Shown here: positions 1 through 9,200 of the stretch, in pieces
Position numbering within the stretch: the stretch's first letter is position 1
Layout: each line of letters opens with the position of its first letter
DNA from: Phoronis ovalis
Lineage: Eukaryota; Phoronida; Phoronidae
Assembly (NCBI GenBank): GCA_028565635.1
Contig: JAOXYB010103493.1
Span: forward strand, 1 to 21,274
DNA: 21,274 bases
Direction: 5' to 3'
The notes under the pieces: generated by a model
What the model was told of the DNA's origin: nothing
The model's database searches: none
The model's input: only the letters and a program-made list of their open reading frames with translations
Made by a program: the position numbers and the translations under genes

Positions 1-121
1 TGCCACCCCGGGGCGATTATTAGAGAGGGGGCGATTATTGATTTATTTTAGTCACTAGAGGGGGCGATTATTAGAGGAGGGCGATTATTAAAACGGGGCG
101 ATTATTAAAGAAAATACGGTA
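1..121. repeat. truncated repeat element with five GGGCGATTATT units
   Basis: GGGCGATTATT starts at 11, 29, 62, 79 and 96 (spacings 18, 33, 17, 17). The array ends in AAATACGGTA at about 121. Reversed, that end reads TACCGTATTTTC followed by A/T-rich CGCCCC units, which looks like the terminus of a DNA transposon. The rest lies left of the window. Confidence 0.6.
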
Positions 122-968
122 ATGCTATTACCTTTTTAGCAGCAACATGGCATATATAAGTCCCTGTTAAATTCTACATTGAAAATCTAAATTTCTGCAA
201 TAATGTCCTTATTCTGTAACAGAAATACCAAATTCTGCAAAGTTATATTGAAGATTTTTTGAAGTTTTGAACAAAAAATGAAGCTTGAACTCAAAAACAG
301 TTACTTGATAAAGATTAAACTCGCAGCCATTCCATGGCGCTACAAGCACTACAGGAAACTTTGAATGCATTCAGGTGTTCTCGATGTGTCAGAAGTTTGC
401 AAAGCGCTCATAGCACAATAAATAGCTGCGAAAAGTTTGGTATTGGTTAAAAGAATTTCGCAGGGACTGATATATCTAAAAAATGACTAGAAAGGTATTG
501 CATAATAATGGACTGTAGTCATTCCATGAGTTTAAACACAAAGCATTGCATTTAAATCACAATGTACCAGTTTTCAATCTGTGACCTTTGACCTAATAGT
601 ATAGCTTGATTCTAGATGACAGAACTATCTAAGATAAAAAAATATGTAAACAAAAACATTGCATGGCAGCAAATTAGCCAGACAAGTCTTCTGATTGTTT
701 AAAGAGTTGATTGTTTCAACATTTGTGGTGATGTGACTGTTTCTTTTCATACTTAGTTATTGGAATGTGCAGGTTTATTTGTGGGTTCAGTTTTGATAAA
801 ATATTATTGCAAAGTATTTGTCAGAGCTAAGTATTTCTACACTATGACTTCATTTGTTGAACAACTTGCACAACATGTTTGCTATTATACTGCAATATTC
901 AATAGTATACAATACACTTCTATAAAATTGTATTAAGGATACAAGCTATTCTCCTATTCTGATTCCAG
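122..968 (+). other. rps4 intron (3' part)
   Basis: AT-rich sequence ending in the acceptor gattccag. The missing upstream rps4 exons were searched for (KVRTDITYPAGF-type coding) and not found. No other feature seen. Confidence 0.7.
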
Positions 969-1066
969 ATGTAATTACAATTGAGAAAACAGGAGAACAG
1001 TTCAGGTTAATCTATGATGTTAAAGGTCGATTCACTGTTCATAGGATTACTAAAGAAGAGGCACAA
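969..1066 (+). CDS. rps4: rps4 exon (first one in window)
   Basis: The exon follows the acceptor gattccag and ends before the donor GTAAGT. It completes a split aspartate codon (G|AT) and then encodes 32 residues from [10 protein letters not shown] to ITKEEAQ, ending in phase 0. Confidence 0.95.
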
Positions 1067-3362
1067 GTAAGTTGATAGAATGATAAAATGAATGAAGTCT
1101 GGTATGTGTTTATACCATGGAATGTATAATTTTAATTTCGTCATTGACAAAAAAATTTCTATAAGTGCGGGGCTGCTAAGCTATACCGCAAGGAGCTCAC
1201 AATCTTGGTATGTTTGAAATAAGTAGCGACAAATTTCGCAAAATAAAAAACTTCACTGATTGTTAGATCCAGGTACTGGCGTAACTATTTTAGACAAAGG
1301 TAAATTTTCTTATGATATCGCATAATATCTCAAAGTAAGAAAACAAATGAAACACTAAAAAAGCATGAATATGTATGAAATAATTATCACAGTACCAAGA
1401 TGTAACCATTGAGTTATGTTATTGTTGCGAATTTCATAAAAGGATGCTGGTTACTTTGTTTATGAGCATACTGAGATTGTTTTGTAACCCAGTGTTCCAC
1501 ATTGTACCTCGGGTTATGCAGTATTACGTTTTATGAAAGCTGTGTAATAAGCATGCAGTGATATTTGTGCAGGAATTATGAGACTGTGTTAATGGGAACT
1601 ATATTGATGGTTGACTACAGAAATCAGGGCTGTTCCACTTGATGTTGTACACGAACCCCACTTCACGCGACAACAACATCTTTAAAAGTTTATTGCTTTC
1701 TGTTATATGTATGAAAAGTATGAACTATCAGGCATGATTCTTTTAGAAATGCCTCCGCCATATAGCTAAAACTATAACGGCTCTTGCGTAACCTTTGCTA
1801 TCTTGAAAATGCATATCTAGTGTTTTTTGGTTCTGCGTGGAATATAACGGTATTGTTTTAGCTCACATATATGCCAGGATTCTTTGGGATCTTCAAAGTT
1901 AATATTTCCAAGCAATTTTATGATATCTTTTTCTAACCATTGCAGTACAAATTGTGCAAGGTGAAGAAGACATACACGGGTCCAAAAGGTGTTCCACTTC
2001 TCGTGACGCACGATGGCCGTACCATCCGCTATCCTGATCCTCTTGTAAAGGTTAACGACACAGTTCAGGTTGACATTGCTACTGGAAAGATCAAGGACTT
2101 CATCAAGTTTGATTCGGGTATGTCGCTCGATTACTGGAATTATTACTTGTTATGAAACAGTCACTAAAGTTATACAGGAGAAGCACACTTTTAATAGTAG
2201 ATCCATTGCATAATATTAATAATGCAAATCCCCTTTAATGTACTGCAAAAATTAGTTGTAGGCCAGTGAAACAAACATTTTATTATTTGTTGAATCTATC
2301 CATTTTGAATATGTTTTCCTTCAAATATATCCCAGGGTTAAACACAATATTTCAAAAATAAGTTTAAAAAGTGTTTTGAACATATCTTGCTGAATAATTT
2401 TGGAAAATTTGTTTTTCATTTATTTTACAGGCAACTTGTGTATGATGACCGGAGGTCATAACATTGGTCGTGTGGGCCTTGTTACCCACAGAGAAAGACA
2501 TCCTGGTTCTTTTGACATTGTTCACATCAAAGATTCTAATGGGCACACATTTGCCACAAGGTAATTATATTCCTAAATAATAAGTTTCGTTCTTTTGTAT
2601 TTTGATATGCGTAAAAAATTAGTATTATCATGCAAAAATAACATGGCAGTGTAATCAATCATTCTGTAGAAACTCAAAACTCAAATAATGTGTCTGGGTG
2701 CAGAAGAAATAGGCAACAAATTTCCAATTCAAATTGTATGCAGAATGCTACTGTAACATCGCTTTAGTGCATCATACAGTGTTATAAATTTTCTCATTTT
2801 AAGTATCATATGTTACCATTTCCAAATTGAGAGGCCCTATCGAAGCCATACTAGCAACATTTGTTAACGCTAGTTGTGGTCAAATTGTGGCCTATAACAA
2901 TTCTTTTCTTAACGGTCGCTGATTTGACTTGTTTATGTTCTGTCGGCATTACCAAAGGAAAGTACACTTTGTTACTGCAGCATCAGAAGGGAGTAAGTAG
3001 CATTAAATAAATATCTAGTATATTTATTCAGTATAAAAAGCGTATTATTGAAAAGTAGACATACAGTGGTGCGGCAATTTTTCATCGTTGGGTTTTTTTA
3101 AGGTTACATCATGTACACTGCTTCACTGGGCAGCAGTGAATATGGTGCTCTCGTGTCACATGATAGGCAGCTGTTGCTCTCTGAAGTCCTTTAGAATGTG
3201 AATGAAATGAATGATATTTTCTATATTTATTCTTCCAGGTTGAACAATGTTTTCCTTATTGGCAAAGGAAACAAAGCTTATGTATCTCTGCCACGTGGTA
3301 AAGGTGTCAAGCTAACTATTGCTGAAGAAAGAGACAGAAGGCTGGCAAGTAAAACTCAGTAA
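969..3362 (+). CDS. rps4: 40S ribosomal protein S4 (eS4), 3' four exons; N-terminus outside window
   Basis: The four exons are 969-1066, 1946-2117, 2431-2560 and 3239-3362. Joined, they give about 174 residues that align throughout with the C-terminal two thirds of animal eS4, which is about 263 residues long. Recognisable blocks are [29 protein letters not shown], the KOW-type segment at the exon 2/3 junction ([13 protein letters not shown]), [15 protein letters not shown], and the tail [18 protein letters not shown]. eS4 is a structural RNA-binding protein of the small ribosomal subunit. Splice phases (start 2 nt into a codon, then 0, 1, 2) are consistent, introns are GT-AG, and the stop is TAA at 3360-3362. 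The roughly 87 N-terminal codons (N-terminal and S4 RNA-binding domains) were not found in 1-968 and must lie further left. What is seen is intact, without frameshift or stop, so a live gene and not a processed pseudogene is inferred from the retained introns. Confidence 0.97.
1067..1945 (+). other. rps4 intron
   Basis: GTAAGT to cattgcag. It holds a short inverted pair, GATGTTGT at 1641-1648 and ACAACATC at 1673-1680, and no convincing snoRNA boxes. The short open frames on both strands are not supported as genes. Confidence 0.8.
1946..2117 (+). CDS. rps4: rps4 exon
   Basis: The exon lies between acceptor cattgcag and donor GTATGT. It encodes 57 residues from [10 protein letters not shown] to DFIKFDS and ends with the first base of a glycine codon. 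The continuous reading past 2117 is intron and not protein. Confidence 0.96.
2118..2430 (+). other. rps4 intron
   Basis: GTATGT to ttttacag, AT-rich. Nothing further seen. Confidence 0.85.
2431..2560 (+). CDS. rps4: rps4 exon
   Basis: The exon lies between acceptor ttttacag and donor GTAATT. It starts by completing glycine (G|GC), encodes [17 protein letters not shown] (KOW-type loop) through HTFAT, and ends in phase 2 (AG of an arginine codon). Confidence 0.96.
2561..3238 (+). other. rps4 intron
   Basis: GTAATT to attcttccag. No box C (RUGAUGA) found. An H/ACA snoRNA cannot be judged by eye. Confidence 0.85.
3239..3362 (+). CDS. rps4: rps4 last coding exon
   Basis: The exon follows acceptor attcttccag. 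It completes arginine (AG|G) and encodes 40 residues from [10 protein letters not shown] to RRLASKTQ, followed by TAA at 3360-3362. Confidence 0.96.
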
Positions 3363-3407
3363 ACAGTCTACATTATTAATATCATGTAAATGTGAAGATA
3401 AAAAAAA

Positions 3408-3413
3408 ATTAAA
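3408..3413 (+). terminator. possible poly(A) signal of rps4
   Basis: ATTAAA lies 46 nt after the rps4 stop and is followed about 20 nt later by a GT-rich stretch (tttgttgtttggtc). That is the usual arrangement for a cleavage site, and ribosomal protein genes normally have very short 3' UTRs. A canonical AATAAA at 3506-3511 is an alternative. Transcript ends are not visible from sequence, so this is an inference. Confidence 0.4.
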
Positions 3414-3557
3414 AAATACTTTTACTTGAGTTTGTTGTTTGGTCTTTTTATTTGCACTAGATAGTGTTAGTGGATATGTTTCAAAGCTGGTATCAATGTT
3501 CTGTGAATAAATAGCACGAGTGTCCTGAGAACTGCTAAGATCAATTTGAGTTGCTCA

Positions 3558-3609
3558 GGAATTATGGGTTTGATTGAGATTCGTGACCACTAATGCCACC
3601 TAGTACATG
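3558..3609 (+). repeat. short dispersed repeat, copy 1
   Basis: Starts GGAATTATGGGTTTGATT and continues with TGACCACTA and CTAGTRCATRC. The same order of blocks is at 8960-9009, with about three quarters identity. Confidence 0.6.
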
Positions 3610-3619
3610 CAACTTCTCT

Positions 3620-4025
3620 ATAGCTGTTACTCTATGTGAAGCCTACTGACAGGTAGTCCTGGAAGAATGACCCTGCTATGGACAGCCTACGGCTTGTCCG
3701 TAGGGTCCTGGCCACCTCGTATCTCAAACCAGCCTGCAGGTATGCACAATAGCATAATATCCATACAATGGATGAATGAACCTTCAAGAGTGCATTTTGG
3801 ATTTTATGCTGATGCGCTGTTGAATCTTTGATTAAGTTATTTAGATACATTAGTGTAAGAAGTGGAATAGACAGAAACAAACATTTGGGTGGAATTCATT
3901 TATTTAATTAAGAAAGTAAGTGTTTTGAACTTCGGCTGGTTTGAGATATGAGATGGCCATAGTAGCGTCATGCTTGCAAGGGCTAACTGACCGGGGAAGT
4001 GAGAAGTTCACAGACCTGGTTACTT
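3620..4025. mobile_element. inverted-repeat element (MITE-like) with a hairpin insert in one arm
   Basis: The left arm holds CCACCTCGTATCTCAAACC (in 3712-3734) and the right arm its near complement at 3934-3956 (GGCTGGTTTGAGATATGAG). Outward of these, TGACCCTGCTATGG on the left pairs with CCATAGTAGCGTCA on the right, and weaker pairing continues to about 3620 and 4025. The left arm has 30 extra bases (3682-3711) that include a perfect 7-bp stem hairpin at 3686-3704. No target duplication was identified and no protein is encoded. Confidence 0.6.
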
Positions 4026-4519
4026 TGTCTGCCATTTCATATATCACAAAACTAACAACACAAACTTAAAAAAGAGAAGAGTTTTATTTGCAAATGCATA
4101 CCAGTTATTTTCTGTTCTAAAAAGATGCTAATACTTAGTACAAATACAAACTGGAATGACCCCATAACCCTGCTAGATGATGTATGCCGATACCTGAGAC
4201 ATTACTATTACCCAAGGACGAAAATAATTATATAATGTTAAAAAAGATCAGATAACAAAATAACTGAATCGAGGAAACATTCTACAAGTGATGATTCCTG
4301 CAGTAGTTAGACATGAACAATGTATAGCATATTGCATGGTACACAGCAAGCATCTCGTGTGCTATAAAATATGATTGTTGTATCGAGAGTTGAGCCAAAG
4401 GATTTTTTGTAAGATGTTATTCATGATAGGTGGATGTCTGCATATGTACAACATCGGAATCATAAATAATGAAGTTGACCAACACCTTAGCCTTGTCTTT
4501 GAATATTAAAGTCATAATT

Positions 4520-4676
4520 GCCAACAGATTGTTTGCATGATTTGGTGGCGCCACTGGTAGCATGCTGCATTTAGTTTCGCGAGTGAATCACCCTGATTGT
4601 TCACTTGCACATGCAATATTCAGGGTTTGGTTTGCAACTAGTGGCTCCACCAAATAGAAACAAATAGTCTGCTGAC
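4520..4676. mobile_element. small inverted-repeat element (MITE-like)
   Basis: 4540-4562 (ATTTGGTGGCGCCACTGGT...) pairs with 4633-4655 (...ACTAGTGGCTCCACCAAAT). Further out, CAACAGATTGTTTG at 4522-4535 pairs with CAAATAGTCTGCTG at 4661-4674. The total is about 155 bp and could fold into one long hairpin. Target duplication unclear. Confidence 0.55.
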
Positions 4677-5524
4677 GAGCCTAATTTCCTCGATCAGAAA
4701 TAATACTGAACACATTCAACTTATTTGTATGACCTCCTACCTGTGTAAGTTCTGATGTTTCCTCAAATCATAAAATGTAAAGAATTTTGTACACCAGTCT
4801 TAATCATTATTGTTAAATGCGTCTCCTATGTGCTGTCTGTTGGATATTTACTGTACAAGCTGTGAAGTTTGCAACTGTATAAAACATAAAACAGGGTCAA
4901 CGATTTCTTCCCAAATTACAAATAATATAATATGTCTTGCTCAATTGACAACATGTTCTAGACCATATGTTCGATATTCTCAACAGAAAGGTGACAAAAC
5001 AGGCAAACTTCAAAACACCATTCAAAGATGGGATAACTTGACATGAGTGATGGCACTGCAAGAAGGCCAGACACCCAAAAATCACTCTAAGAAGGGTGAA
5101 TTATCTAATGTACAGACATGAGCACTAAATAGAGTAATTGTTACAAACTACTTCAATGAGTGAGGACGGCTCATGGAGAAACTGGGTAAATATTTGTTTA
5201 CTTTCCATTATAAAGGGACTATTGCTGTTTCATTTGTGCCATGTTTTTAATCTTATGTTGCCTGCTTTGAAGCAATTAGCCTATTCCTGGCCACAAATGT
5301 ACTTCTTTTGTTCCTGATAATAGTGAAAACTAACATTTTGGTAAATGTGTCGGTGATGCATGATCTGCTTAGTTAAGGTGGCTAGTCCTGTGCAGGCAAT
5401 TCATTCGAACTTTATACTTTGAGGATACATTTGAATAGTTAATTGAAAAAGGATAGACCAAGGGCAATAGATCTTTACATGATATATAAAGAATTATGAA
5501 AAAAGTTTGTATTCCTCACAATTA

Positions 5525-5893
5525 CGTATAATTAGCAAAGGAGACCATTCTAGGTGAAAACTACCTTTTTTCGAAACACAAACTTCAAGAAAATATAAGT
5601 TAAAAACCCTACTTTGCTGATAAAAGTTACTTCCAACAGGTATGTATCTCTAACAAATGTCTCAGATTGCTGCATTTTTAAATGAACACTTCTAAATGAT
5701 ACGAGTGGTTATTGAATTTTGAAGGGTCATCAGTTTTGAACAAGGCATAATTTTAAAAAACCGAAACACTCTTAGAAATCTGGTCAAGTTTCCACTTTGT
5801 ATCCATAGTGGTGTTGGATATTTTTGAACTTTATGTTTTAAAAAAAAACGGTTTACCCTAATCAGGCTAATGATCCCCTTTGCTGATTATGTG
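5525..5893. mobile_element. inverted-repeat element (MITE-like)
   Basis: ATAATTAGCAAAGGAGACC at 5528-5546 and its near complement at 5872-5890 belong to 22-bp ends matching at 19 positions. Weaker pairing continues inward through a T-rich block on the left and an A-rich block on the right (A9 near 5841). No coding capacity. Target duplication not found. Confidence 0.5.
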
Positions 5894-6103
5894 TCAGGTA
5901 GGAAAGTAATTAAATTACCACTTTTTGTAAAAATATATTATTTACTTTTGATATGTTACCTTTTCATTTACTGTCCAAAATTTGATAAAAAGATTTTTTT
6001 TTTTGTTGCATTGTATCTGGGACTATTATAACGTTTAACAAACTGAATCGCTGTAATTATTGGATCAACAGCTACCTGCATATCACTCTCCTGTAGCTGA
6101 AGG

Positions 6104-6131
6104 TATAAAATTCAAAACCGGATTTCCCGCC
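6104..6131 (+). promoter_or_regulatory. likely nup43 core promoter: TATA-like box and E2F-type site
   Basis: TATAAAA lies at 6104-6110, and TTTCCCGCC, a match to the E2F consensus TTTSSCGC, at 6123-6131. The nup43 ATG is at 6150. With normal TATA spacing, transcription would start near 6134, leaving a 5' UTR of only about 16 nt. Motifs are seen directly; function is inferred. Confidence 0.4.
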
Positions 6132-6149
6132 AGCTAGCGTGCATTGAAA

Positions 6150-6275
6150 ATGGCGGAGCCGAGTGTAAATGTAAAATTCGTTTCTCAAAAAATAAACAAA
6201 ATTCGTTGGCGTCCGGCTAGTGAACAAGTGTTAAAACACTCAAATGTCTTTGTCACAGGAAGCTGGGATAATGAG
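6150..6275 (+). CDS. nup43: nup43 exon 1
   Basis: Starts at ATG 6150 and encodes 42 residues, MAEPSVNVKF to GSWDNE, ending in phase 0 before GTACAT. The conserved KFVSQKI block fixes the frame. Confidence 0.95.
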
Positions 6276-9200
6276 GTACATGTAGTAAATACGTCGTTTA
6301 TGGTTCATTTTTGACTGTACTAAAATGCAGGTAACTTTAGTCTACTCTTTACTCCTTTAGAATTTCCGATTCATTCGGACATTCCATTTCTCAATTTCGC
6401 AAATGGGGACAATCGACATAGATCCTAGTATACATGGCCATGTGAAATAAAATAATTGGATGAACCTTGAAAGCCGAAGAGAAATGAAAGATCAAATCTT
6501 CAGTCTATATAAAGTCTACTTTAATCTGCTTGATAATCCTTGATATATCCATGCCTACAGAAATTATATAGTAACCCACTCAAATCTGCCAACTAGAAGT
6601 AATCAACCTTATAAACTAAATCAGCTCCTAACAACAATAGACTCGTTCAAATATACTCTTATCATCGATCCATCATACAATGGAACCGCTGCCAAAAGAT
6701 ATCGTAATGGCAAGCTCATTAGATATCTTCAAGTTATCATTTTTAATAGAGATACTTCCTTACCACTAAGATGTAGGTGTCCTCATCTTTTGTTATTAAA
6801 TTGCACAGTGCACTATTTTATCCCTTATCATCGTTATTGTTCTTTGTTTTGTAGTCTCTAAGAAGTAATAGTCACTTAAAGACTTGAAGGGACATACTGA
6901 GCTCTAAATTCTAAATCTGTTTGAGATCTATGTCGAGGTTTAAATTCATACCCTTTTATTCTGTATTCCACTTAGTTGAGGAAACGGATTGGAACAACTG
7001 TGTTTGTTTCATCGATATCTTTTTTCGAAACAAGTGAAAGTCTGAAAACTACGCCTCGTTTCATTTTTGAGACCAGCTGTATAGTACAACATATCATTTT
7101 GTTACTTTCAGACTACTTTTTTGTTTTGCCAGATTCTTGAGTTATTTTCATACTGTACTCAGAGCATCCTGGTACCTGTGACATCTATAACTGATGGAAA
7201 ATATATGCGACTGTTTCAGGCTGGGTGTTTTCTGTTTAACAGACATATGTACACAACTACTCTGATTGTCATCCCCCAGTCTCTCTTTGATTTGTACTCA
7301 ATTTTCTTTTAGTTGATACACTGTTGGCCAGAGTGCAGGATCCGATTCCAATGTCTTAATTATATCACTCGTCAGTCAAGCTGCTCATTTTTCTGTAGCC
7401 AATGTTTCTTTATATTTAGCAGGAAAATAAGGTGTGTGTCTGGTGTTTAACTAACTCAAGCCAAGAAATGCCTGCTAGTAATGAATGCATGATTCCAGAA
7501 AATGAACCAACACTGATTTGTGAAACAGCACATGTGGGTGATGTTACTGATTTAACAGTAAGTTGCCAGAATGGAGAAACAGTGAAAGTTATTATTTTTA
7601 AATGTTGGTGTATTTCAAGTTGAAGTAAACAGTTTGTGTTAACATTTTATGTAGCTGGGAGTAAGGTGGTAGATAACGAATGTTTTACTTAATACTTTGT
7701 TTTAATTTTTGGACTACAAGAGATTATTTATTATTAGAGATTATTTCTGAAGACTTGATTATCTCAAAAATCATGCATACTAGTCTAGAAGCAAAATTTA
7801 AAACTTGATGAAACTGAAATGGACTCACAGCCTACCAGTTTTAATAGCTGGTGAGATAATCGTTGATCTGGCCTAGTGCTACACTACTTTTATATGCAGA
7901 TATTCAGATCAGTGTCACTCCAAAATCTATAACTAGTAAGTATATGTTTCTGAATTGGATTCATAATCTACTGTACTATATACATAATTTCCTTAATATA
8001 AATACCCACATGTACCTTAACCAGCATTTCTTTTTGTAGTATTTAAATCAAGACCTGATCATAGCATCATCCTCTGTAGGAACTGTCACAGTGTATAAAC
8101 AACAAAAAAGCCACCAGGTGTGTACCCATTAATAATTATTACTGACGGGACTAGAAAATTATAATAATAGGAAAAGGGTCATTGTGAAAAATTAACTAGT
8201 GTAATTTAGACATGATGAAAATAATTTATTATTATTGAAAGTGTCACATCATCGTGGTAATAAACTTTTGTGAAGAGTTCATGTTTTTGGGTTTTACTAT
8301 CTAATTTTTGATAGGTATCCCACTTTTTTTTGCTAGAATAAATAAGTTGAAGAGGAATTTTTCTCAACTTTCCTAATCTTTTGTAAGAATTATCAATGTG
8401 CTGTATTTTCACAATATAATTTGTGATTTTATGAACTAGTGATTCTGTCATACATGAATTGGTTTTATGTCTTGCCTGGGCTTACAAAACAGTTTGAAAT
8501 ATTATAAGTAATGTACGGGATACCTTATTTTTACAGACGTTAGGTGTTTTGCAGCGGTGGCCAATGGTTCATCATAACCATGGTGACCAACCTGCACCAT
8601 GTACTGGCATTGCCTCTCAAGGTGAAGACATTGTTACAGTGGGAGAAGATGGAAGAATAAATGCTCTTAATATTCAAAATAATTATCCTGTTAGAACAAT
8701 AGGTAAGTTTAAAGATGTGTAATATTCTAACTCTTAGTGCCATTTAGTTTGTTAATTATAAATATGTGGTTTTGATGGGTCCTTTATTTCCTGCATCTGT
8801 AGGAGAATTATCCTCTTGGGAGTTTCTAAAACTAGTCCCTGTGCAAATATGCATGCACCAGAGTTGATAACTTCTATGTAAAATATATAGGTCATTATGA
8901 AACATCCCATGAGTAATAACTCAGTCTCTGCATGCTCCTTCTTTTCATTCACAAAACATGGAATTATGGGTTTGATTAGTTTCTTGACCACTATTGATAA
9001 CTAGTGCATACAAATAGTTTATTTATTTATCTCAAGTACATTGATATCTTGTAGTATAATAAGTATATAGGGACCTTTGTTTTAAATGCAGATATCTTGC
9101 GTTTACCTTTGCCAGGCAAACGTTAGTCAAAATGAAGTTAATTTGTTTGCATAAAATATATGTAGTCTTTATTAAAGAGGAAATATTCATGTTAATACGG

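Larger units (their letters stand above)
3363..6103. other. rps4-nup43 intergenic region
   Basis: About 2.7 kb without a supported gene. It contains three inverted-repeat elements (listed separately) and one copy of a ~50-bp dispersed repeat. The short open frames at 3632-3880 and 4810-5085 have no recognisable domain and fall in or beside repeats. Confidence 0.7.

Noticed and set aside
1-968. Upstream rps4 exon encoding residues before D88
   Set aside because: No stretch resembling the conserved KVRTDITYPAGFMD region in any frame. The exon must lie outside the window.
4810-5085. Overlapping short frames on both strands
   Set aside because: Under 80 codons each, no domain, no splice context, and mutually overlapping.
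6400-6800. Possible eroded retroelement coding sequence in nup43 intron 1
   Set aside because: Frames are broken by stops and no reverse-transcriptase or transposase motif is recognisable.
8213-8219. ATGATGA as a snoRNA C box in a nup43 intron
   Set aside because: No CTGA D box or flanking terminal stem was seen at a suitable distance.
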